DNA from: JAWWPY01 sp964412845
GTDB lineage: Bacteria > Actinomycetota > Actinomycetes > Streptosporangiales > Streptosporangiaceae
Length of the DNA stretch: 41,193 nt
NCBI GenBank assembly: GCA_964412845.1
Contig: CAYPQM010000045.1
Location: forward strand, 1-41,193
Reading direction: 5' to 3'
Both the position numbers and the translations under genes were made by a program. The notes under the pieces were generated by a model. That model saw only the letters and a program-made list of their open reading frames with translations, ran no database searches and was not told where the DNA came from. Numbering within the stretch: the stretch's first letter is position 1; each line of letters begins with the position of its first letter. Positions 7,833 through 16,050 of the stretch are shown here, one piece after another.

Positions 7833-9865
7833 CAGGATGCCTCCTTCGCGCGGATGATGCCGGCCAGTGTCTGGCCGGCCTGGTCGCGGAGCGGGCCGGC
7901 CTTCGCGGCCAGGCCGGGGACGGTCACCAGGTCCGCGGCCAGGTGGCGGGCCAGCACAGCCGCCAGCCCGAGCCGCACCCGGCCCTCCTCGGCGTCCACC
8001 ACGATGCTGGTGGCGGCGGTCCGGGCCAGCGCGGACGCGGCGCGTTTGGCCTGGCCCACGGCGTCGCCGTCGCCGGTCGCCCGGCCATCGGTGATCAGGA
8101 CGAGGATCGGGCGCCGGGCCGGATCCCGCCAGCCTTCCCGGCGGACCAGCTGGCGGACCGCCTCCAATCCGGCCGCGAGCGGGGTGCGGCCGCCGACCGG
8201 CAGGTCACGCAGCCGCCGGGCCGCGAGCTCCACGGATCCGGTGGGCGGGACGACGACGGTGGCCCCGGTGCCACGGAAGGTGAGCAGCGCCACCCGGTCC
8301 CGGCGCCGGTAAGCGTCGCTGAGCAGCGACAGGGCCGCGGTGGCCACGGTGGCGCTGCGCCGCCGGGCGGCCATCGAGCCGGAGGTGTCGAGCAGCAGCA
8401 CGACGAGGTTGGACTCGCGGCCCCGGCGCAGGCTGGCCCGCAGGTCACCACCGGTCACGGTGAACGCGGCGCCGGGCCGGGCCAGCACGGCAGCACGCAC
8501 CGTGGGCAGCAGCTCAGGCCGCGACGAGGACCGGACGGCCGCTATCGGCTGGCCATGCGGGCCGCGGGAACCTGACCGGCGTCCCCCCGATCCCGATCCC
8601 AGGCCGGTGGCCTGGATGTGCCGGACCCGGAAGGCGGCCCCGGGGGGCGCCGAGACGCCGGTGGGCGCGGGAGCTGATGCGTCGTCGGGACACCCAGCGC
8701 CGGCCGGGCGCGGTTCGTCGGCGGGGTGCGGCTCGCCTCCGGCCGCGTCGTGCGGGCCAGGACGCCTCCCGCGGTCTCCATCACCGCCGCCGTCCGGCGG
8801 GCCGCTGTCGTCCGGCGGGCCGCTGTCGTCCGGCGGGGGCCGGTCGTCGTCCTCGTCCGGGCCGAGGGCCTTGTCGAGTTGGTCGGCATCCACGCCGGGG
8901 TCATCGAACGGCCCGCGGCGCTGCCGGTGCAGCAGCGCGAGCCGGGCGGCCACCCGGATGTCCGGGCCGGTGACCGCGTCCCGCTGCTGCCACGCGGCGT
9001 GCGCGACCGCCGCCCGGCAGGTGATGAGATCGCCGCGCATGCCGTCCACGCCGAGGGTCGCGCAGGCCGTGGTGACCCGGAGCAGTTCCGGATCGCGCAG
9101 CTCGACGCCGGTCAGCCAGGCCCGCGCGGCGCTGATCCGGCTGGTGAGTTCGCGTTCGGCCACCGCGTGCGCCTCGGTGCTGGCCGCCGGGGCCCGGTCG
9201 TGATTGAGCCGGGCCCTGACCACCTCGGCCCGGCGGGCCGGATCATCGCTGGCGATGACGGGCACGCACAGGCCGAATCGGTCGAGCAACTGCGGCCGCA
9301 GCTCGCCTTCCTCCGGGTTCATGGTGCCGACCAGCAGGAACGCCGAGGCGTGCCGGAGCGAGATGCCCTCACGCTCCACGCTGGTAGCGCCGGTGGCCGC
9401 CGCGTCGAGCAGCACATCCACCAGGTGGTCGGGCAGCAGGTTGATCTCGTCGACGTACAGCACACCGCGGTGGGCCAGCGCGAGCAGCCCAGGCGCGAAG
9501 GCCTCCGCGGTCGCCGCCCCGGCCAGCACCCGGGGCACGTCAAGGCTGCCGGTGACCCGGTCGTCGGTGGCCCCGAGCGGCAACTCGACCAGGCGGGCGG
9601 CCCGGTGCCCGGCCGGGCGGCCCAGCGGATGCGGCCCATCCGGGCAGCCTGGGTCAGGATCCGCGGGGTCGCAGGAGAACCGGCAGCCGGCGACGACGCT
9701 GATGCCCGGCAGGATCCCGGTCAGCGCCCGGACCAGGGTCGTCTTCGCGGTGCCTTTCTCCCCGGTGAGCAGCACGCCGCCGATGCCCGGGTCCACCGCC
9801 CCCAGCAGCAGCGCGAGCCGCGCGTCATCCTGCCCGACCACCGCGGAAAACGGCAGCCGGCTCAC
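7832..9865 (-). CDS. Fused ChlI/ChlD-type AAA+ and VWA subunit of the cobaltochelatase
   Basis: AAA+ motor protein of 677 residues expected to drive CobN-dependent Co2+ insertion into hydrogenobyrinic acid a,c-diamide. The N-terminal Mg-chelatase I-type ATPase has Walker A GEKGTAKTT (about 35-43) and Walker B YVDEINLLPD. A Pro/Asp/Gly-rich linker follows, with PPDDSGPPDDSGPP repeats. The C-terminal von Willebrand A domain has the MIDAS motif DTSGSM (493-498). Such I/D fusions replace the CobS/CobT pair in many actinobacteria. The start is GTG at 9865, because it overlaps the cobN stop (GTGA) and gives the normal SRLPFSAVVGQ N-terminus. An upstream in-frame extension to 9949 would lie wholly inside cobN and is less likely. 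Confidence 0.9.
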   Translation of the reverse strand: MSRLPFSAVVGQDDARLALLLGAVDPGIGGVLLTGEKGTAKTTLVRALTGILPGISVVAGCRFSCDPADPDPGCPDGPHPLGRPAGHRAARLVELPLGATDDRVTGSLDVPRVLAGAATAEAFAPGLLALAHRGVLYVDEINLLPDHLVDVLLDAAATGATSVEREGISLRHASAFLLVGTMNPEEGELRPQLLDRFGLCVPVIASDDPARRAEVVRARLNHDRAPAASTEAHAVAERELTSRISAARAWLTGVELRDPELLRVTTACATLGVDGMRGDLITCRAAVAHAAWQQRDAVTGPDIRVAARLALLHRQRRGPFDDPGVDADQLDKALGPDEDDDRPPPDDSGPPDDSGPPDGGGDGDRGRRPGPHDAAGGEPHPADEPRPAGAGCPDDASAPAPTGVSAPPGAAFRVRHIQATGLGSGSGGRRSGSRGPHGQPIAAVRSSSRPELLPTVRAAVLARPGAAFTVTGGDLRASLRRGRESNLVVLLLDTSGSMAARRRSATVATAALSLLSDAYRRRDRVALLTFRGTGATVVVPPTGSVELAARRLRDLPVGGRTPLAAGLEAVRQLVRREGWRDPARRPILVLITDGRATGDGDAVGQAKRAASALARTAATSIVVDAEEGRVRLGLAAVLARHLAADLVTVPGLAAKAGPLRDQAGQTLAGIIRAKEAS

Positions 9866-12800
9866 GCCTGCGCCTCTTCCAGCTGCCCTTCGACCTGGAG
9901 GTAGATCTCGCGCAGCGCCTCCAGGGTCGGCTCCTCCGGCTCCGCCCACAGGCCACGGTCGGCCGCCTCAAGCAACCGCTCGGTGATCCCGCGCAACGCC
10001 CACGGGTTGCTGGTCTCCAGGAACTTCCTGGTGTCCGGGTCGAGCACATACGAGGCGGCCAGCTTCTCGTACATCCAGTCGGCGACCACCCCGGTGGTGG
10101 CGTCCCAGCCGAAGAGGTAGTCGACCGTCGCGGCCAGCTCAAAGGCCCCCTTGTAGCCGTGCCGCCGCATGGCCTGGATCCAGCGCGGGTTGACCACCCG
10201 GGACCGGAAGACCCGCGCCGACTCCTCCGTCAGCGACCGGGTCCGGACGTTGTCGGGCCGGGTGCTGTCGCCGACGTAGGCGAGCGGGGCCGCACCGGTC
10301 AGCGACCGGACGGTGGCGATCATGCCGCCGTGGTACTGGTAGTAGTCGTCGGAGTCGGCGATGTCGTGCTCACGGCTGTCGGTGTTCTTCACGGCCAGCC
10401 TGATCCGCCGGTAGGCGGACTCCATGTCGTCCCGGGCGGCCCGGCCGTCAAGCTCGCGCCCGTACGCGTGCCCGCCCCAGGCCGCGTAGACCTCGGCCAG
10501 GTCCGCGTCGTCCCGCCACGACCCGCTTTCCATCAGCGGCAGCAGGCCCGCGCCGTACGCGCCGGGCGGCGAGCCGAAGATGCGGGTGGTGGCGCGGCGC
10601 AGGTCGGCGTGCCGGGCCAGGTCGGCCAGCGCGTGGCCGCGGACGAAGTTGTCCGCGGGGTCCTCATCCAGGTCAGCGACGAGCCGCACCGCGTCGTCGA
10701 GCAACGTCACCACGTGCGGGAACGCGTCGCGGAAGAACCCGCTGATCCGCACCACCACGTCGATCCGCGGCCGCCCCAGTTCCGCCGCGCTGATGACATC
10801 CAGCCCGGTGACCCGGCGGCTGGCCTCATCCCAGACCGGGCGCACCCCGAGCAGCGCCAGCACCTCCGCGATGTCGTCACCGGAGGTGCGCATCGCGGCC
10901 GTCCCCCACACCGACAGCCCTACCGTGGACGGCCACTGACCGGTGTCTTCCCGGTAGCGGGCCAGCAGCGAGTCCGCGAGCTGCTGCCCGGTGTCCCAGG
11001 CCAGCCGGGAAGGCACCGCCTTGGGATCCACGGCATAGAAGTTCCGGCCGGTCGGCAGCGTGTTGATGAGCCCGCGCAACGGGGATCCGCTCGGCCCCGC
11101 GGGCACGTGCCCGCCATCGAGGGCATGCAGCACCGCGTCGATTTCGCCACTGGTGGCGGCGAGCCGCGGGATCAGCTCTTCAGCGGCAAAACGCAGCAAC
11201 CGCTCAACTGCCGCACCCCGGGTTCCGGGCCCGTCTTCCTGATCCCGGCTCCCGGGCAGGTCTTCCCGATCCCAGCTCCCGAGTACGTCTTCGGTAACCG
11301 CCCGCGCCGCGCCGGCCTGCCACCCGGCCAGTTCCATCCCTTCGACGAGGGCCCGGGCCAGTTCCTCGGCCCGGTCGACGGTGGCTCGGGGTGACTGGCC
11401 GTCCTCGACGAGGCCGAGCGCCTCGCGCAGGCCGGGCAGCCCGCCCCCCGCGCCATACCCCGGGCCGGCCCAGATCTGCCGGGCCTGGAGCATCGCGAGC
11501 ACCAGGCCGACCCGCTGCGCGCCTTCGGGTGCCACCCCGAGGATGTGCAGGCCGTCGCGGATCTGCGCGTCCTTGACTTCGCACAGCCAGCCATCCACGT
11601 GCAGCAGGAAGTCGTCGAATTCCACGTCGTGCGGCCGGGAGTCCAGGCCCAGGTCGTAGTCGAGCTTGGCCGCCTGGATCAGGGTCCAGATCTGCGCCCG
11701 GATGGCCGGGAGCTTGGCCGGGTCCATCGCGGCCACCGCGGCGTGCTCGTCGAGCATCTGCTCCAGCCGGGCCAGGTCGCCGTAGGTCTCGGCGCGGGTC
11801 ATCGGCGGCACCAGGTGGTCCACGATCGTCGCGTGCGCGCGCCGCTTGGCCTGGGTACCCTCGCCCGGATCGTTCACCAGGAACGGGTAGATGAGCGGCA
11901 GGTTCCCCAGCGCCGCGTCTGGGCCGCACGCCGCCGACATGCCGAGGTTCTTGCCCGGCAGCCATTCCAGGTTGCCGTGCTTGCCCATGTGCACGATGGC
12001 GTGCGCGCCGAAGTCCTCCTCCAGCCAGCGGTAAGCGGCCAGGTAGTGGTGGCTCGGCGGCAGGTCCGGGTCGTGGTAGATGGCCACCGGGTTCTCCCCG
12101 AAGCCGCGCGGCGGCTGGACGAGCAGCACCATGTTGCCCGCGGTCAGGGCGGCGAGCACGATGTCCCCGTCCGGGTTGGACCCCCGGTCGACGTACAGCT
12201 CACCCGGCGGCGGCCCCCAGGCCCGCTCCATGGCGGCGCGGAGCTCGTCCGGCAGCCGGTCGAACCATGCGCGGTACTGTGCCGCCGGGATGCGCACCGC
12301 CGCGCTGGCCATCTGCTGGTCGGTCAGCCAGTCGGGGTCCTGGCCGCCGGCCGCGATGACCGCGTGGATCAGCGCGTCACCGTCTGGCGGCTCGATGCCG
12401 GGCAGCGCGTCCGGGCCGGTCACCGGGCCGATGTCGTAGCCGCGCTCGCGCAGCGCCCGGAGCACCCGGACCGTGCTGGCCGGCGTGTCGAGGCCGACCG
12501 CGTTGCCGATCCTGGAGTGCTTGGTCGGGTAGGCGGACAGCACGATGGCCACCCGGCGCCGCGACGGCGGGATGTGCCGCAGCCGGGCCAGCGCGACGGC
12601 TGTCCCGGCGACCCGGGCGGCCCGCTCCGGGTCGGCGACATAGCGGGACAGGCCGTCCGCGCCGGTTTCCTTGAAGGAGAACGGGACGCTGATCAGCCGA
12701 CCGTCGAATTCCGGGATGGCCACCTGTGTCGCCGCGTCCAGCGGGCTGAGCCCGGCGTTGGCCGCGGCCCACTGGGCCCGGGGCGAAGTCAGGCAGAGCG

Positions 12801-13590
12801 CCTGGACGACCGGGATGTCCAGGGCCGCGATCGCCCCCACGTCCCACGCCTCATCGTCGCCACCGGCCTGGGCGGCCGCGGGAACCGTCCCGCCGGCCGC
12901 CAGCACGGTCACGATCAGCACGTCAGCCTGGGCCAGCGTCTCCAGCAGGTCAGGCCCGGCGGTTCTAAGGCTGGCACACCACACCGGCAGCGGGCGGGCG
13001 CCGCAAGACTCGATCGCCGCGCAGAGGGCGTCCGCGAAGCTGGTGTTGCCCGCCAGTTCGTGTGCCCGGTAGTAAAGCACCGCCACCACCGGCTCACCCG
13101 CCAGTGGCCCCCCGGCGGCGGCCGCCGCGGGCCACGCCGGGGGCGGCCAGGGGCGTAGGCCCCAGGCGGGCATGGGCTCGGGCGCGGCGAAGCCGTGCCC
13201 GCTCAGCAGCACTGTGTCGGACAGGAAGTGAGTGAGTTCGCGAAGGTTGCCGGGTCCGCCGTGGGCGAGGTACTGGTGGGCCTGCGCCGCGATGCCGGCC
13301 GGGACGCTGGACAGGGCCATCAGGGCCGCGTCAGGGACCATCTCGCCGCCGAGGACGATCAGCGGGCGCGGCTGGCGGCGGACGGCGGCGAGACCTTCAC
13401 GCCAGGCCTGCTCGCCACCGAGCAGCCGGACAACGACCACGTCCGCGCCGTCGAGCAGCGAGGGCAGTTCGCCCGGCGCCAGCCGCGCCGGGTTGGCCAG
13501 CCGGTAGTCCGCGCCGCTGGCCCGGGCGGCCAGCAGATCGGTATCGGAGGTGGACAGCAGCAGGATGCAGACTGGCCGATCGTGGTCCAC
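9862..13590 (-). CDS. cobN: Cobaltochelatase subunit CobN
   Basis: Large catalytic subunit (1242 residues, normal family length) of the ATP-dependent aerobic cobaltochelatase, which inserts Co2+ into hydrogenobyrinic acid a,c-diamide. The conserved block HMGKHGNLEWLPGKNLGMSA followed by GNLPLIYPFLVNDPGEG is seen near 535-575, as in CobN/BchH/ChlH proteins. The start is GTG (reading MDHDRPVCILLLS), supported by GAGGAGG seven nt upstream. It is the first gene of the operon, and a cobalamin riboswitch aptamer ends about 43 nt before the start. Synthesis is therefore probably repressed by adenosylcobalamin, most likely at translation because no U-tract terminator lies between. The assignment of aerobic CobN rather than a Mg-chelatase H subunit rests on the cob gene context. 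Confidence 0.96.
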   Translation of the reverse strand: MDHDRPVCILLLSTSDTDLLAARASGADYRLANPARLAPGELPSLLDGADVVVVRLLGGEQAWREGLAAVRRQPRPLIVLGGEMVPDAALMALSSVPAGIAAQAHQYLAHGGPGNLRELTHFLSDTVLLSGHGFAAPEPMPAWGLRPWPPPAWPAAAAAGGPLAGEPVVAVLYYRAHELAGNTSFADALCAAIESCGARPLPVWCASLRTAGPDLLETLAQADVLIVTVLAAGGTVPAAAQAGGDDEAWDVGAIAALDIPVVQALCLTSPRAQWAAANAGLSPLDAATQVAIPEFDGRLISVPFSFKETGADGLSRYVADPERAARVAGTAVALARLRHIPPSRRRVAIVLSAYPTKHSRIGNAVGLDTPASTVRVLRALRERGYDIGPVTGPDALPGIEPPDGDALIHAVIAAGGQDPDWLTDQQMASAAVRIPAAQYRAWFDRLPDELRAAMERAWGPPPGELYVDRGSNPDGDIVLAALTAGNMVLLVQPPRGFGENPVAIYHDPDLPPSHHYLAAYRWLEEDFGAHAIVHMGKHGNLEWLPGKNLGMSAACGPDAALGNLPLIYPFLVNDPGEGTQAKRRAHATIVDHLVPPMTRAETYGDLARLEQMLDEHAAVAAMDPAKLPAIRAQIWTLIQAAKLDYDLGLDSRPHDVEFDDFLLHVDGWLCEVKDAQIRDGLHILGVAPEGAQRVGLVLAMLQARQIWAGPGYGAGGGLPGLREALGLVEDGQSPRATVDRAEELARALVEGMELAGWQAGAARAVTEDVLGSWDREDLPGSRDQEDGPGTRGAAVERLLRFAAEELIPRLAATSGEIDAVLHALDGGHVPAGPSGSPLRGLINTLPTGRNFYAVDPKAVPSRLAWDTGQQLADSLLARYREDTGQWPSTVGLSVWGTAAMRTSGDDIAEVLALLGVRPVWDEASRRVTGLDVISAAELGRPRIDVVVRISGFFRDAFPHVVTLLDDAVRLVADLDEDPADNFVRGHALADLARHADLRRATTRIFGSPPGAYGAGLLPLMESGSWRDDADLAEVYAAWGGHAYGRELDGRAARDDMESAYRRIRLAVKNTDSREHDIADSDDYYQYHGGMIATVRSLTGAAPLAYVGDSTRPDNVRTRSLTEESARVFRSRVVNPRWIQAMRRHGYKGAFELAATVDYLFGWDATTGVVADWMYEKLAASYVLDPDTRKFLETSNPWALRGITERLLEAADRGLWAEPEEPTLEALREIYLQVEGQLEEAQA

Positions 13591-13633
13591 GGCGGGCCCT
13601 CCTCGGGATCCTCGCCCCGGGTCGCGGTGGCGG

Positions 13634-13771
13634 CGGCCGGAGTGTCCTGGCTCCCGGATCAGCGCGCGCCCCGGTCTTCCCGCCCGTCAGGGCCGTGACT
13701 TTGCTGGGGTCTGCTCCCCGGTGACAGTGGCGGGACCGCGCCGGAATTACACCGGCTTCCTCCACTGGCCG
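13634..13771 (-). ncRNA. Cobalamin riboswitch (cobN operon leader)
   Basis: Read on the minus strand, the B12-box core GAAGCCGGTGTAATTCCGG, then GCGGTCCCGCCACTGT, is followed by an AGCCAGGACACT segment, the standard order for this aptamer. The closing stem can be drawn: CGGCC-AGTG (13771-13763) pairs with CACT-CC-GGCCG (13644-13634). It lies between the promoter at 13788-13817 and cobN. The 43 nt to the GTG include the GAGGAGG ribosome site but no U-run, so translation control is the more likely mode. Confidence 0.9.
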
Positions 13772-13787
13772 TCGCGTGTTCCTGCTG

Positions 13788-13817
13788 ACTCTGGCGCACC
13801 GGACGGGTGCCCGTCAA
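13788..13817 (-). promoter_or_regulatory. Candidate sigma70-type promoter of the cobN operon
   Basis: On the minus strand TTGACG (13817-13812) is separated by 18 nt from CAGAGT (13793-13788). The -35 is excellent and the -10 is a weaker match to TANNNT. The predicted start near 13781 falls about 10 nt before the riboswitch closing stem, and the spacing equals that of the other riboswitch promoter at 22823-22852. Confidence 0.5.
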
Positions 13818-13901
13818 CCACGAACTCACCCCAGGTCGCTGACCCTGGTGGCCGCTAGCCGGTGGTGGCGGCCAGGCCGGCCCAGTGACATCATCCTCTG
13901 C

Positions 13902-15424
13902 ATGACAGCTGGCGATGCCTGCCCGGGCATCCTCGATCTGCACGAGGCCCGCGACGGCCTCGTGGCCCGGATACGGCTGCCCGGCGGCTACGCGACCGGC
14001 CGTAGGCTGCATGACCTGGCGACGCTGGCCAGCCGGTTCGGCGACGGCTCGGTGGATCTCACCGCGCGCGGGAACGTGCAGCTCAGGGGGGTGCGCGCCG
14101 GTAAGGCCGATGACCTGGCGCGGCGGGCCGTCTCGGCCGGGCTGCTGCCGTCACCGGCCCACGACCGGGCCCGCAACATCACCGCGAGCCCGCTAGCCGG
14201 ACTCGCCGGTCACCCGGACCTGCGCAAGCTGGTGCGAGCACTGGACCAGGGGGTGCGGGCCGATCCTGACCTGGCCGCGCTGCCCGGACGATTCCTGTTC
14301 TGCCTCGACGACGGCTCCGGTCGGGCCGGGCTCAGCGGCTGCGATGTTGGTCTCCGCCTGTGCTCGCGCGGAGCCACACACGGAGCCACCCACGGGGGGN
14401 NNNNNNNNNNNNNNNNNNNNNNNNNNNNNNNNNNNNNNNNNNNNNNNNNNNNNNNNNNNNNNNNNNNNNNNNNNNNNNNNNNNNNNNNNNNNNNNNNNNC
14501 GGGGGGGACCCCATCACGGCCGGCCCCATCACGGCCGGCCTCATCACGGCCGACCTGATCGTGGGCGGCCGGGAAACCGGCCTGCGCGGCCCGGCGCGGC
14601 AGGTGATCGCGCAGGTGATTGAGGTGGCGCGAGCCTTCGTCACACACCGGCAGGCGGCGCCGGATACGGTGCGGATCACCGGCCTGGCTGACGGCGGGGC
14701 GGCGATCACCGCAGCCGTGGGCGGTTCGCTCGGTGACCAGGTGACGGACATGGTGGGTCGGCTGCCACTGGGACCGGCCGGCAATACCGGGCTACTCACC
14801 GCCGGCACCAGGCCGCTCGCCGCCGGGACGGCGCAGCTCAGGGGTACTGCGCGGCTCAGGGATACTGCGCCGCTCGCCGCAGCGGGCCTGCCGCTCCCTG
14901 CGGGCACCGCGTCATCCGCCGCGGACACCGCGCCGTTTGCGGTGATCGCCGCGCCGCTGGGCCGGCTCACCGTGGCTCAACTCCGGCTTATCGGCTCCAT
15001 GATCCGGCCAGGTGAGGCCGGCCGGCTGACTACGGCGGCCCGGGTTGTGCTGCCGCTCGCCGAACCTGTGGATGCCGGGTTGATCCGGCTGGCCGAGGCA
15101 GGACTGCTTGTCTCCGACGACCACCTCCTTTCTGGCGTTACCGCGTGCAGCGGCATGTCCTGCACCAGGTCGCTCGCTGATGTGCGGTCTCGGGCCACCC
15201 CCGTCCCCGGGCTCACCGCAGTGCACTGGGCCGGGTGCAGCCGTAGGTGTGGGCGGCCCGCCGACGCCGCGGCGGTGGTCGCCATCAGCGCCGACGAGTT
15301 CACGCTGGCGAATGGGCCAGCCGGGCGCGTCCTGACCCTCGCCGACAGGCCAGCCGTCGTCGCCGTGGTCCCCGCTGATGGCTCCACCGGGCCAGCCCCG
15401 ACCCTGGCGGCGGTGCGGGGATGA
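13902..15424 (+). CDS. cobG: Precorrin-3B synthase CobG, interrupted by a scaffold gap
   Basis: Siroheme/4Fe-4S monooxygenase that hydroxylates precorrin-3A at C20 and forms the gamma-lactone, the oxygen-dependent step that defines the aerobic route. The N-terminal nitrite/sulfite-reductase-like half is seen before the gap (RIRLPGGYATGRRLHDLA, DGSVDLTARGNVQLRG). The C-terminal half after it has the cluster cysteines in CSGMSC and CSRRCG. The two halves are in different frames, as expected when 100 N stand for a gap of unknown length, so I treat it as one gene and not a frameshift. Ala/Gly/Thr-rich repeats flank the gap and inflate the middle. There is no clear Shine-Dalgarno before ATG 13902, so a leaderless start is possible. 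The stop overlaps cobH (ATGA). Confidence 0.88.
14400..14499. other. Assembly gap (100 N)
   Basis: Exactly 100 N, the conventional placeholder for unknown length. The left edge ends in a run of six G and the right edge begins C followed by seven G, with short tandem repeats on both sides. GC-rich repetitive sequence probably broke the assembly. The true length is unknown, so cobG length and frame cannot be computed. Confidence 0.98.
14509..14568 (+). repeat. 15-bp tandem repeat inside cobG
   Basis: Two identical units CCCCATCACGGCCGG are followed by a third differing at two positions (CCTCATCACGGCCGA) and a fourth that is degenerate (CCTGATCGTGGGCGG). They encode PITAG-PITAG-LITAD-LIVGG in the CobG frame. 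Upstream of the gap there is a 12-bp near-repeat (GGAGCCACACAC/GGAGCCACCCAC). The copy number across the gap is unknown. Confidence 0.8.
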
Positions 15425-16050
15425 TTCCCGGCTACGAGCGGGACGGGGCCGAGATCTACCGTGCCTCGTTCGCCACCATCCGGCGGGAAACAGACCTGGC
15501 GGGCATCCCGGCCGCACTGGAACGTGTGGCCGTCCGGATGGTGCACGCCTGCGGGATGACCGACCTGGTCAGCGACCTGGCCTGGTCTTCGGACTTCGCT
15601 GCGGGCGCCGAGGCGGCGCTCGCGGCCGGCGCGCCGGTCCTCTGCGACGCCTCCATGGTCGCGGCGGGCATCACCCGGTCCCGGCTGCCCGCCCATAACG
15701 ACATCGTGTGCACGCTGCGCGATCCACGGGTGCCGGCGCTGGCCGCCCAGCTCGGGACGACCAGGACGGCAGCGGCGGTCGAGCTCTGGCGGAACCAGCT
15801 GGGCGGCGCGCTGGTGGCCGTCGGCAATGCGCCCACCGCGCTGTTCCACCTGCTGGAGATGGTGGCGGCGGGAGCGGCGCGGCCCGCAGCGGTGGTGGGT
15901 GTGCCGGTCGGCTTCATCGGGGCCGCCGAGTCGAAGTCGGCCCTGGCGGCAAATCCGTTGGGTATTCCGTATTTGGTGGTCCACGGGCGGCGCGGTGGAT
16001 CCGCTATCGCATCCTCGGCCGTCAACGCCCTGGCGAGCAGGGCAGAATGA
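15421..16050 (+). CDS. cobH: Precorrin-8X methylmutase CobH
   Basis: Moves the C11 methyl group of precorrin-8X to C12, giving hydrogenobyrinic acid; CobH/CbiC family, 209 residues, normal length. The catalytic His is H42 in VRMVHACGM. Other family stretches are DLAWSSDFAAGAEAAL, PVLCDASMVAAGITRSRLP and VVGVPVGFIGAAESKSAL. The ATG overlaps the cobG stop, and its own stop overlaps the cobIJ ATG, so cobG-cobH-cobIJ are tightly coupled. Identification is firm. Confidence 0.96.
   Translation: MIPGYERDGAEIYRASFATIRRETDLAGIPAALERVAVRMVHACGMTDLVSDLAWSSDFAAGAEAALAAGAPVLCDASMVAAGITRSRLPAHNDIVCTLRDPRVPALAAQLGTTRTAAAVELWRNQLGGALVAVGNAPTALFHLLEMVAAGAARPAAVVGVPVGFIGAAESKSALAANPLGIPYLVVHGRRGGSAIASSAVNALASRAE

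Noticed and set aside
9866..9949. 28-residue extension of the chelatase into cobN
   Set aside because: GTG 9865 overlaps the cobN stop in the GTGA pattern of this operon and gives the usual N-terminus; the extension is Gly/Ala/Arg filler.
11545..13158. Long open frame of 537 codons on the plus strand opposite cobN
   Set aside because: It is antisense to a well-supported CobN and arises from high GC in third positions; its translation is Arg/Gly/Val/His-rich without domains. The same applies to the plus-strand frames at 1113-2342, 8726-9904, 10159-11394, 25217-26458, 31596-32996 and 33024-34190, and the minus-strand frame at 37953-39941.
13902..15424. Frameshifted cobG pseudogene
   Set aside because: The frame change coincides with 100 N of unknown true length; both halves are intact with all key cysteines, so no frameshift can be claimed.
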